The translations under genes and the position numbers were made by a program. The notes under the pieces were generated by a model. That model ran no database searches, was not told where the DNA came from, and saw only the letters and a program-made list of their open reading frames with translations. From Pelagibacterales bacterium SAG-MED20 (GTDB lineage Bacteria > Pseudomonadota > Alphaproteobacteria > Pelagibacterales > Pelagibacteraceae): a stretch of DNA of 64,000 nt. Shown here piece after piece: positions 1 to 8,333 of the stretch. Where the stretch lies: contig JACWDR010000001.1 of the NCBI GenBank assembly GCA_014653975.1, positions 180,944 to 244,943 on the forward strand. Direction: 5' to 3'. The first letter of the stretch is position 1, and each line of letters opens with the position of its first letter.

Positions 1-529
1 ATTCATAAAGTTTTCTTTCTAAATCTTTGCCTCTTAAGGTTTTATCGTTATGTTTAAATAAGACCTGAGTAATTTCAGGTCTTGTAAGATTTGCTTTTTC
101 ACCTAAAACTTTCGGATTAACGGGAACTTGTCTCCAACCATAAATTGAAAAATTACTTTTAGTCAGCTCACTTTCTACTAGTGTTCTTGAATTTTCTTGT
201 GCTTCATAATTATTTCTTGGTAAAAAAATCATACCCACACAAATTTCCGAACCATCATGCTTATGGCCAGTAATTTCTATTTTTTCAGCAAAGAAATCGT
301 AGGGAATTTCTAAATGAATACCAGCTCCATCTCCTGTTTTACCGTCTGCATCAACAGCACCTCTATGAAAAACTGCTTTTAAAGCATTAATCCCATACTC
401 AACTACTTTTCTTGATTTTTTGCCCTCTGTTGATGCTATTAAGCCTACTCCACAAGCATCATGTTCCATACTTTTGGAATAAACATGACCTTCTTCCAAA
501 ATTTTACGATTTTTAAAATAATTTTTCAT
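1..529 (-). CDS. gltB: Glutamate synthase large subunit, N-terminal part (runs off the left edge)
   Basis: This is the beginning of the large subunit of NADPH-dependent glutamate synthase, which makes two glutamates from glutamine and 2-oxoglutarate in the cytoplasm. About 176 residues are in the window, all from the glutamine amidotransferase (Ntn hydrolase) domain. The stretch EHDACGVG places the nucleophile at about Cys26, so a propeptide of some 25 residues would be removed. The ATG shares one base with the gltD stop (TAATG), so gltD is upstream in the same operon. It is absent from the ORF track only because it is cut by the window edge. Identification is confident from the N-terminus and from pairing with gltD. 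Confidence 0.92.
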   Translation of the reverse strand, partial: MKNYFKNRKILEEGHVYSKSMEHDACGVGLIASTEGKKSRKVVEYGINALKAVFHRGAVDADGKTGDGAGIHLEIPYDFFAEKIEITGHKHDGSEICVGMIFLPRNNYEAQENSRTLVESELTKSNFSIYGWRQVPVNPKVLGEKANLTRPEITQVLFKHNDKTLRGKDLERKLYE

Positions 530-1968
530 TAAGCAACTTTTATTGACTCACGTGCTTTATTTTCTAAAAAAAATTTAATCGACTCTGCAACATCTCTTCC
601 ATCTTTAATAGCCCAAACTACTAAAGAGGCGCCTCTAACTATATCGCCAGCAGCAAATACTCCAGGCAAATTACTTTCCATTGTATCAAAATCTACTTTT
701 AAAGTGCCCCACTTTGTTACCTGCAAGTTATTTGAATTAAATAGTTTCGGTAAATTTTCAGGATCAAACCCTAGTGCCTTTATAACTATGTCTGCTTTAA
801 TATTAAATTGCGAATTTTCTTGTATCTCTGGCTTTTTTCTACCACTTTCATCTGGTTCCCCCAGTTTAATTCTATCTACAATTAGACTTTCAACTTTATT
901 TTTCCCTATAAATTCTTTAGGGCTAGATAGCCAAACAAATTCAACACCTTCTTCTTCAGCATTTGCAACTTCACGAGCTGACCCTGGCATATTTTCTTTA
1001 TCCCTTCTGTATAAACACTTTACAGATTTTGCATTTTGTCTTACTGAAGTTCTAACACAATCCATTGCTGTATCCCCACCACCTATTACTACAATATCTT
1101 TTCCTTCAGCATTCAAAGTTCCATTATCAAATAACTCAACATCATCTCCTAAACCTTTTTTATTAGATGCTGTTAAAAATTCCATTGCTGGAAATATATT
1201 TGCTAAGTCTTTTCCAGGTAGATTTATCTCTCTAGCTTTATACACTCCTGTAGCTATTAAAATCGCATCATGTTTTTCTCTAAGTTGATCTAAAGTAGCA
1301 TCTTTTCCTACTTCAAAATTTTGGACAAATTTTATTCCATTTTTTTCTAACATATCTGTTCTTCTCTCTACTACAAATTTTTCTAATTTAAAGTTAGGGA
1401 TTCCATAAATTAGCAATCCACCCGATCTATCATAACGATCATAAATTGTAATTTGATAGCCTAATTTGCGCAACTGTTCACCTGCAGCTAAACCTGCTGG
1501 TCCTGCACCTATAATTCCTACGCTCTGATTTTTTTCTTTTTTAACATTGATTGGTTTAACCCATCCCTCTTTCCAAGCTGTGTCAGTTATATACTTTTCA
1601 ACAGACCCAATCGTAACTGTTCCATGCCCAGATTGCTCAATAACGCAATTTCCTTCACACAATCTATCTTGTGGACATATTCTTCCACAAACCTCAGGCA
1701 TATTATTTGTACTTTGTGCTAGCTCATAAGCTTCTTTTAATCTTCCCTCAGCAGTCAATTTCAACCAGTCAGGAATATTATTATTTAAAGGGCAATGAAC
1801 TTGGCAAAATGGGACTCCACATTGTGAACATCTGCTGGATTGTTCGCCGGCTTTTTCTTTTATAAAATCTTTATAGATTTCATTAAAATCCTCTTTTCTA
1901 TTAGATATATCTCTTTTAGGTGGGTTTTGTTGACCTATTTTAACAAATTTAAGCATTTTATCTGACAT
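529..1968 (-). CDS. gltD: Glutamate synthase small subunit
   Basis: This 479-residue protein passes electrons from NADPH through FAD and iron-sulfur clusters to the large subunit GltB. Two cysteine groups for 4Fe-4S clusters are visible (C47, C50, C55, C59 and C94, C98, C104, C108). They are followed by the FAD-binding GAGPAG loop at about 154-159 and the NADPH-binding GGGDTA loop near residue 300. Length and domain order fit the family. It lies directly upstream of gltB with a one-base overlap, which couples translation of the two subunits. The start MSDKMLKF is the natural one, with the open upstream region of 182 bases separating it from divergent uppP. Confidence 0.96.
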   Translation of the reverse strand: MSDKMLKFVKIGQQNPPKRDISNRKEDFNEIYKDFIKEKAGEQSSRCSQCGVPFCQVHCPLNNNIPDWLKLTAEGRLKEAYELAQSTNNMPEVCGRICPQDRLCEGNCVIEQSGHGTVTIGSVEKYITDTAWKEGWVKPINVKKEKNQSVGIIGAGPAGLAAGEQLRKLGYQITIYDRYDRSGGLLIYGIPNFKLEKFVVERRTDMLEKNGIKFVQNFEVGKDATLDQLREKHDAILIATGVYKAREINLPGKDLANIFPAMEFLTASNKKGLGDDVELFDNGTLNAEGKDIVVIGGGDTAMDCVRTSVRQNAKSVKCLYRRDKENMPGSAREVANAEEEGVEFVWLSSPKEFIGKNKVESLIVDRIKLGEPDESGRKKPEIQENSQFNIKADIVIKALGFDPENLPKLFNSNNLQVTKWGTLKVDFDTMESNLPGVFAAGDIVRGASLVVWAIKDGRDVAESIKFFLENKARESIKVA

Positions 1969-2150
1969 ATTCTACCTTATTTTTATTGATCATATATTAA
2001 GGTTTTTAGTAATTAAAGATAAACTAGGTCAATAATTATGACCTTTATTTTATAGAAAGTGTTAATAACCAACCTTTTTTCCTTTAATGCATACCTGTTA
2101 TGTTGTCATGGAATTGTTTTATTTGAGGTTTATTTAAGTTACCTAAGGTA

Positions 2151-2918
2151 ATGCTTACAAATATAATAGAAGTTTTCATTCTGTCTCTTATTCAAGGAGT
2201 TTCTGAGTTTTTACCAATAAGCTCTTCAGCGCACTTAGTCGTTGTGTCTACATTATACGAGTTTAGATCAAATTCTCTTTTAATAGATGTTAGCTTACAT
2301 TTAGGTTCTTTATTAGCAATTATATTTTTTTTTAGAAAAGCATTAATTGATCTCAAATACAATAAAAGGCTTTTATCCTTAATGATTCTTGGTTCTATTC
2401 CAATTGTTGTAGTTGGTTACTTTCTTTATAAAACTGAATTAATTTATGTGTTAAGAGATATTAAAATAATTGCTTGGACCACTTTGATATTTGGAATTAT
2501 CTTATATTTTGCTGATAAAAGTAGATTTGACAAAAAAATATCTTCAAACCTAAATTTAAAAACAATCGTATATATCGGTTTATTCCAAGTACTTGCTTTA
2601 ATACCTGGAGTAAGTAGGGCTGGTATCACAATTACAGTTGCAAGGATTTTAAGATTCAATAGATTTGACTCAAGTAAAATTTCTTTTTTATTAGCAATAC
2701 CTGCTTTAGCTGGTGCAAGTGCATTAGGTTTAAAAGATATTATTAATCAAAGTTTGGAATTCAACCACCTTGTATTTATAGCAATAGCTTTATCTTTTTT
2801 ATTTTCATATTTCACTATTAAATTTTTTTTAGAATATATAAATAAATTTTCTTTAAGTATTTTTGTTATTTATAGAATTATAATTGCAATTGTTTTATTT
2901 ACCATAATATATAACTAG
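2151..2918 (+). CDS. uppP: Undecaprenyl-diphosphatase (BacA/UppP family)
   Basis: This integral membrane phosphatase recycles undecaprenyl diphosphate to the monophosphate carrier for peptidoglycan and other envelope polymers. It has 255 residues with multiple hydrophobic helices. Both family signatures are present: QGVSEFLPISSSAH at about 15-28, containing catalytic Glu19, and PGVSRAGIT at about 152-160. The start overlaps a small palindrome (TTACCT-A-AGGTAA) that contains the AAGG ribosome-binding site. It converges with the EamA transporter gene and the two stop codons share the palindrome CTAG. No other envelope gene is adjacent. The assignment is confident. Confidence 0.95.
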   Translation: MLTNIIEVFILSLIQGVSEFLPISSSAHLVVVSTLYEFRSNSLLIDVSLHLGSLLAIIFFFRKALIDLKYNKRLLSLMILGSIPIVVVGYFLYKTELIYVLRDIKIIAWTTLIFGIILYFADKSRFDKKISSNLNLKTIVYIGLFQVLALIPGVSRAGITITVARILRFNRFDSSKISFLLAIPALAGASALGLKDIINQSLEFNHLVFIAIALSFLFSYFTIKFFLEYINKFSLSIFVIYRIIIAIVLFTIIYN

Positions 2919-3802
2919 TTTTTTTTGAATATTGGCACTAATTGAGAAAATAAAACACCAAATAAAATAAATACACATCCAAATAAATTATTTATATCTA
3001 ATACTTGACTTAATAAAATCCAAGCTGCAATAGTTGCAAAAACTCCCTCTAAAGAAAAAATTATTGCAGATGGGGCAGGGGAAATATTTTTTTGAGCATA
3101 AATTTGTAAAACAAAAGCAAAACCTCCTGATAAAACTCCAGCATATAAGATTTGGATTTTTTCTTTAAGGATATTAGACCAAATAAATTCTTCAAATATC
3201 AATCCAATAACTAATGATAAAGAAGCAACAATTAAAGTTTGAATTGCACCAATTGTTAATGGGATATTATAATTTTCTATAATCTTGCCAGTAAAGATAA
3301 TGTGTGTACTCCAAAAAAAGGCTCCCATTATCACCAGTGAATCTCCGATTCTAACAGTTGCACTATAAAAATTAGTTAATAGATATCCTCCCATCACACA
3401 AAGAAAAACTGATGGCCAAATACTCCAATGAATTGGTTTTTTATACATAAAAAAAATTATAAATGGGACCATTGGTACATAAAAAATAGTAAAAAAGGCT
3501 GCGTTTGCAACATCTGTAAATTGCAAAGCAACTTGCTGTAACGCTGATCCTAAAAATAATGACAAGCCAATTAAAATAGCCAAGTTAATAAATGTTTTTT
3601 TACCTTTCTTTATGGATTTAGAAAAATTTTTTCTTTCAAAAAAATAAGCAAGTGGTGCCACAGCTAAGAAACCTACAAAAAACCTTACTGCATTAAATGT
3701 AAATGGACCTATATCATCCATGCCAGTGTCCTGGGCTATAAATGTAGTTCCCCAAATAAAAGTACATAATAAAGCACTTAACAATGAAAATGTTTTAGTC
3801 AT
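2915..3802 (-). CDS. DMT-superfamily transporter, EamA family
   Basis: This 295-residue protein consists almost entirely of hydrophobic helices, about ten, arranged as two EamA repeats. The N-terminus contains FIWGTTFIAQDTG, and the second repeat has SLEGVFATIAAW, both typical of the drug/metabolite transporter family. Such proteins export or import small metabolites across the inner membrane, but substrate cannot be read from the sequence. It starts seven bases downstream of pdhC on the same strand, so it may be transcribed from the PDH operon. Its stop overlaps that of convergent uppP by four bases. Confidence 0.85.
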   Translation of the reverse strand: MTKTFSLLSALLCTFIWGTTFIAQDTGMDDIGPFTFNAVRFFVGFLAVAPLAYFFERKNFSKSIKKGKKTFINLAILIGLSLFLGSALQQVALQFTDVANAAFFTIFYVPMVPFIIFFMYKKPIHWSIWPSVFLCVMGGYLLTNFYSATVRIGDSLVIMGAFFWSTHIIFTGKIIENYNIPLTIGAIQTLIVASLSLVIGLIFEEFIWSNILKEKIQILYAGVLSGGFAFVLQIYAQKNISPAPSAIIFSLEGVFATIAAWILLSQVLDINNLFGCVFILFGVLFSQLVPIFKKN

Positions 3803-3809
3803 AAGAATT

Positions 3810-5081
3810 TTATATAGCTAATTTATAGGCAAAATTTTTGCCAAGGTTTTCTTTTAGATCATTATTAAATTTAGCAGCCTCAGCACCATCAATTATTCTA
3901 TGATCATAAGATAAAGAAAGTGGAAGCATTATTCTTGTTTGAAACTTTCCATTAATAAAGATTTGTTTTTTTTGGGATTTTCCTATTCCTAAAATCGCAA
4001 CTTCTGGGTAATTTATTATAGGTGTAAAAAATGAACCCCCTATTCCTCCCAAACTAGTAATTGTCATCGATCCTCCAAAAAATTCCTTTTTATTTATTTT
4101 TAAATTTTTAGATTGTTCACTAACTACTTTTAATTCTTTACTAATTTTATTGATATTTTTGATGTTTACATTTCTTATCTTGGGAACCATCAGACCATGA
4201 GGTGTATCTACAGCAATTCCAATATGGTAATATTTTTTGAAAGTAATTTTTCCATTTTCAATATCATCTATTGACGAATTAAAACTTGGAAATTTTTTTA
4301 AAGATAAAACTAAAGCTTTAATTATGAATGCAAGTGGAGTTAATTTTTTTTTTTCTCCAGTATACATATCCGTAAGAGAATTTCTAAATTCTTCCATTTC
4401 TGTAATATCTGCTTCATCATGATTTGTTACATGTGGTATTGTTGTCCAAGAGTTAAGCAAGTAATTTGATGCTATTTTTTTAACTCTAGGAATATCTTTG
4501 ATTTCAATCTCTCCAAAATCTGAATGCGAAAATTCACTTGAGATTTTTTTTGGTTCAGTTGCTTTTTTTTCTAAATTAATATTAATTTTAGAAGATATAA
4601 ACTTTTTTATATCTTCTTCTATAACTCTTCCCTCTCTTTCACTTCCAGAAATTTCATTAATATCCACACCTAGTTCTCGGGCAAATTTACGAGTTTTAGG
4701 GCTAGCGGAAGATAATTTTGAAATATTAATTTCTTTAAAATTTTTTTCTGCTGTTTCTATAGTAACTTTTTCTTTTTGCGAGTTATCTTTTTTTTGTTTA
4801 TCATAAATTTTGGGCTGATCTTTAACTTCTTCTTTAATTTCAATACTATCTTCTAAAATTAATATTAAATCACCTTCTGAAACTTTATCTCCAACCTTAG
4901 TCATTATTGATTTAACTTTTCCCTCATAAACAGAGGGTATTTCAACACTTGATTTATCACTTTCTATTGTGATGAGTGGGTCATTTTTAAAAACTGATTG
5001 ACCATCTGAGACTAATACCTCTATTACCTCAACATCTTTGAACTCGCCTATATTAGGAACTTTAATCTCTTTATCTGACAT
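3810..5081 (-). CDS. aceF: Pyruvate dehydrogenase E2, dihydrolipoamide acetyltransferase
   Basis: The E2 core of pyruvate dehydrogenase transfers the acetyl group from lipoamide to CoA. The start is set at MSDKEIKVPNIGEF (423 residues), not the longer track ORF, because the lipoyl domain begins there and the E1 stop lies one base upstream. Domains in order: one lipoyl domain (1-80) with the lipoylated lysine in ESDKSSVEIPS at about 43; a peripheral subunit-binding domain (SPKTRKFARELGVDI, about 128-165); and the catalytic core ending in SYDHRIIDGAEAAKF, the family's His active-site motif. It has a single lipoyl domain, where E. coli has three. E3 (lpd) is not in this window. Confidence 0.93.
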   Translation of the reverse strand: MSDKEIKVPNIGEFKDVEVIEVLVSDGQSVFKNDPLITIESDKSSVEIPSVYEGKVKSIMTKVGDKVSEGDLILILEDSIEIKEEVKDQPKIYDKQKKDNSQKEKVTIETAEKNFKEINISKLSSASPKTRKFARELGVDINEISGSEREGRVIEEDIKKFISSKININLEKKATEPKKISSEFSHSDFGEIEIKDIPRVKKIASNYLLNSWTTIPHVTNHDEADITEMEEFRNSLTDMYTGEKKKLTPLAFIIKALVLSLKKFPSFNSSIDDIENGKITFKKYYHIGIAVDTPHGLMVPKIRNVNIKNINKISKELKVVSEQSKNLKINKKEFFGGSMTITSLGGIGGSFFTPIINYPEVAILGIGKSQKKQIFINGKFQTRIMLPLSLSYDHRIIDGAEAAKFNNDLKENLGKNFAYKLAI

Positions 5082-5082
5082 C

Positions 5083-8000
5083 TTATAGTTTTGTAGGCAT
5101 TGGTTTATCACTATCAATATTATATTTTTTGATAGCATCTTTTGCATATTTTGAAGCTATTAACTGTTCTTTTGCCAAGACACTTAATCCGTAAGCAACT
5201 ATATGTTCTTTATCCACTTCAAAGAAACTTCTAAGATTTTTTCTTGTATCACTTCTTCCAAATCCATCTGTCCCTAAAGAATAAAAACTTTTATTTGTAT
5301 AAGGTCTAATTTGGTCAGAATTCATTCTCATATAATCAGAAGCCGCCATGATCGGCCCTTCAGTTTTTCCTAAACACTTTTCAATAAACGAAACTTTTTG
5401 TTCTTTATCAGGATTCAATAGGTTGTACCTTTCAACTTCCATTCCATCTTTTCTCAATTCGTTAAAACTAGTAACGCTCCAAATTTCACTATCTATTTGA
5501 TATTCATCTTGAAGAATTTCAGCAGCAGCCATCATTTCTCTTAATATTGTACCAGAACCTAAAAGCTGAATTTTTGTTTTTTTGTATTTGTTTAGTTCTT
5601 TAATTTTGTACATCCCTTTAAGAATTCCCTCTTCACAATTTTTATCTTTTGGCATCTCTGGGTGTGAATAGTTTTCATTCATTGTTGTTATATAATAAAA
5701 AATATTTTCATTCTTTTCATGCATTCTTCTAAGACCTTCTCTAAAAATAGTTGCAAGTTCATAATGAAATGTTGGATCATATGAAACACAATTTGGTATT
5801 GTTGAGGCTATTAAATGACTATGTCCATCTTGATGTTGCAAACCTTCCCCAGCTAAAGTTGTTCTTCCTGCTGTGGCTCCAATTAAAAAACCTCTAGCTT
5901 GGCTATCTCCAGCTGCCCATGCGAAATCACCTATTCTTTGAAAACCAAACATAGAATAGAAAATATAGATCGGTATCATTTCAATATCATGATTTGTGTA
6001 AGAAGTTGCGGCTGCTATCCAGGATGACATTGCTCCTGCTTCATTAATTCCTTCTTCTAATACTTGTCCACTTTTTTCTTCTCTATAAGAACTTAATTGT
6101 GCTGAGTCTTCAGGTTCATATTTTTGTCCTTCGTGCGCATATATTCCTATCTTTTGAAAAAATCCTTCCATTCCAAAAGTTCTAGCTTCGTCAGGAATAA
6201 TTGGGACCAATCTAGGGGAGGCATTTTTATCTCTTAATAAATTTGTAAGCATCCTTACTAACGCCATGGTTGTTGACATTTCTTTTTTACCAGTTGAAAC
6301 TTTCATAAAGTCAAAAATATTTTTGGCTGGTGCTTTAATTGGTTTTGAGTAAGTTGTTCTTTCAGGTAAGAAACCTCCTAGACTCATTCTTCTTTCTTTT
6401 AAATATTTAATTTCAAGAGACTTTTCGTCTGGTTTAAAATATTCAATATTTTTTACTTGTTGATCAGTCAAAGGAACATCAAAACGATCTCTATAATATA
6501 ATAAATCGTCTACATCTAATTTTTTTGTTTGGTGAGTAGTATTAACACTTTCACCTGTTTTACCCATTCCATAACCCTTAATGGTCTTAGCTAAAATAAC
6601 TGTTGGACTTCCTTGATTTTTTGTTGCCTGGTCGTATGCTGCATAGACTTTATGAGGGTCATGGCCTCCTCTATTTAATCTCCAAATATCCTTATCTGAT
6701 AAGCTAGAGACCAACTCTTGTGTCTCTGGGTATTTTCCAAAAAACTTTTCTCTTACATAGGCACCATCTCTAGCTTTCATTGCTTGATATTCGCCATCAA
6801 CAGTTTCATTCATGATCTTAACCAGATGACCTGTTTTATCATTTGCAATCAATGAGTCCCAATAAGAACCCCAAATTACTTTAATCACATTCCAACCAGC
6901 ACCTCTAAAGCTTCCTTCTAATTCTTGAATAACTTTACCATTACCTCTTACGGGTCCATCCAGTCTTTGGAGGTTACAATTAACAACAAATATTAGATTA
7001 TCTAAATTTTCTCTAGCAGCAAGTCCAATTGCACCTAAAGACTCAGGTTCATCCATTTCACCATCACCAAGAAATACCCAAACTTTTCTTCCTTCATCTT
7101 TAATTAATCCTCGATTAATTAAATATTTCATATACCTTGCCTGATAAATTGCGAGCATAGGCCCTAGTCCCATTGATACAGTTGGAAATTGCCAAAAATT
7201 TGGCATTAACCATGGATGAGGATACGAAGAAAGACCACCTAGCTTGACCTCTTGCCTAAAGCTATCCAATTGTTTTTCATTCAATCTTCCTTCTAAAAAT
7301 GCTCTCGCATACATTCCAGGTGCACTATGACCTTGAAAATAAATTAAATCCCCACCAAACTTATTGTTTTTAGATCTCCAAAAATGATTCATACCTACAT
7401 CATAAAGTGTTGCCGCAGAAGCAAATGTACCAATGTGTCCACCTAATTCTGGAAATTTTTTGTTAGCTCTTACAACCATGGCAGCAGCATTCCATCTAAT
7501 TAAAGATCTAATCCTCCTTTCAATGTTTTGATCACCATTAGATTTTACTTCTGCTTCTGGAGGGATTGTATTTATATAAGGAGTGTTTTGTGTGTAGGGA
7601 ATATTTGCTCCCTCTAGGTAAGCTTTATTTATTAATTCTTTAATCAAAAAATGAGCTCTTTGATTGCCATCTTTTTCAACAACAGCAGACAAAGATTCTA
7701 ACCAATCTTGGGTTTCTAGTGGATCAATATCATTTTCATTTTTAACTTCAATTATTGTTTGTTTTTTTTCTGCAATAGTTTCATTTTTTGTAGCTTCTTT
7801 TTTTTTTTCAACTTTCATAGTTGCTTCTGCTTGCTTAATAATACTTTCTGTATCTTTAGGAACCATCATTTCAGTTTTATTTTGTTTTGAAGACTCCACA
7901 CTTAGTATTAGGTCTCCTTTAGAAACCTTATCGCCAATTTTAACATTTACTGACTCTATTTTTCCAGAGACTGTTGATGGGATTTCAATGCTAGATTTAT

Positions 8001-8121
8001 CACTTTCTATAGTAATAACAGGGTCATTTATGTTTATTTGATCACCTTGATTTATTAAAAGTTCAATAACCTCTACTTTTTCAAATTCACCGATATCTGG
8101 AACAAGTAATTTTTCACTCAT
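5083..8121 (-). CDS. aceE: Pyruvate dehydrogenase E1 (homodimeric type) with N-terminal lipoyl domain
   Basis: This decarboxylates pyruvate with thiamine diphosphate and reductively acetylates lipoamide. At 1012 residues it is about 125 longer than E. coli AceE (887). The extra part is a complete lipoyl domain at 1-80, with its lysine at about 42 in ESDKSSIEIPS, joined by a charged linker (about 80-128). The E1 part follows, with the thiamine-binding motif from GDGEMDE (352-358) to NCN (about 381). The lipoyl domain closely resembles that of the adjacent E2. E1 and E2 are one base apart and surely co-transcribed. Many alphaproteobacteria use alpha/beta E1 subunits instead, so both the enzyme type and the fusion deserve notice. 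Confidence 0.95.
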   Translation of the reverse strand: MSEKLLVPDIGEFEKVEVIELLINQGDQININDPVITIESDKSSIEIPSTVSGKIESVNVKIGDKVSKGDLILSVESSKQNKTEMMVPKDTESIIKQAEATMKVEKKKEATKNETIAEKKQTIIEVKNENDIDPLETQDWLESLSAVVEKDGNQRAHFLIKELINKAYLEGANIPYTQNTPYINTIPPEAEVKSNGDQNIERRIRSLIRWNAAAMVVRANKKFPELGGHIGTFASAATLYDVGMNHFWRSKNNKFGGDLIYFQGHSAPGMYARAFLEGRLNEKQLDSFRQEVKLGGLSSYPHPWLMPNFWQFPTVSMGLGPMLAIYQARYMKYLINRGLIKDEGRKVWVFLGDGEMDEPESLGAIGLAARENLDNLIFVVNCNLQRLDGPVRGNGKVIQELEGSFRGAGWNVIKVIWGSYWDSLIANDKTGHLVKIMNETVDGEYQAMKARDGAYVREKFFGKYPETQELVSSLSDKDIWRLNRGGHDPHKVYAAYDQATKNQGSPTVILAKTIKGYGMGKTGESVNTTHQTKKLDVDDLLYYRDRFDVPLTDQQVKNIEYFKPDEKSLEIKYLKERRMSLGGFLPERTTYSKPIKAPAKNIFDFMKVSTGKKEMSTTMALVRMLTNLLRDKNASPRLVPIIPDEARTFGMEGFFQKIGIYAHEGQKYEPEDSAQLSSYREEKSGQVLEEGINEAGAMSSWIAAATSYTNHDIEMIPIYIFYSMFGFQRIGDFAWAAGDSQARGFLIGATAGRTTLAGEGLQHQDGHSHLIASTIPNCVSYDPTFHYELATIFREGLRRMHEKNENIFYYITTMNENYSHPEMPKDKNCEEGILKGMYKIKELNKYKKTKIQLLGSGTILREMMAAAEILQDEYQIDSEIWSVTSFNELRKDGMEVERYNLLNPDKEQKVSFIEKCLGKTEGPIMAASDYMRMNSDQIRPYTNKSFYSLGTDGFGRSDTRKNLRSFFEVDKEHIVAYGLSVLAKEQLIASKYAKDAIKKYNIDSDKPMPTKL

Positions 8122-8211
8122 TATTTATGACGTTTTATATACCTAAAAATAGCTACATTTAATACATTATTAACACATTTAAAGCCTTTTTTGGACAACC
8201 TTATGTGTCAC

Positions 8212-8220
8212 TTGTGGATA
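8212..8220 (-). promoter_or_regulatory. Perfect DnaA-box match in the aceE upstream gap
   Basis: The 212-base gap upstream of aceE contains TGTGGATAA, the reverse complement of the strong DnaA box TTATCCACA. It is a single perfect 9-mer. I see no cluster of boxes around it, so it may be a regulatory or titration site, part of an origin, or chance. Otherwise the gap is AT-rich with no ORF or RNA that I recognise. Confidence 0.35.
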
Positions 8221-8333
8221 ATGTTTACAATTATATTTAAAAAAATCATTAAGTTAAAAAATAAACAAGATTTGGATGCTAAATTTTGGATACAAAAAGC
8301 ATTACTTATAAAAAATTTTAGAAACACTTCTCT

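Noticed and set aside
704-1288. Plus-strand ORF of 194 codons opposite gltD
   Set aside because: Lies wholly inside gltD on the other strand, has no recognisable domain or ribosome site, and its composition is that of a shadow frame.
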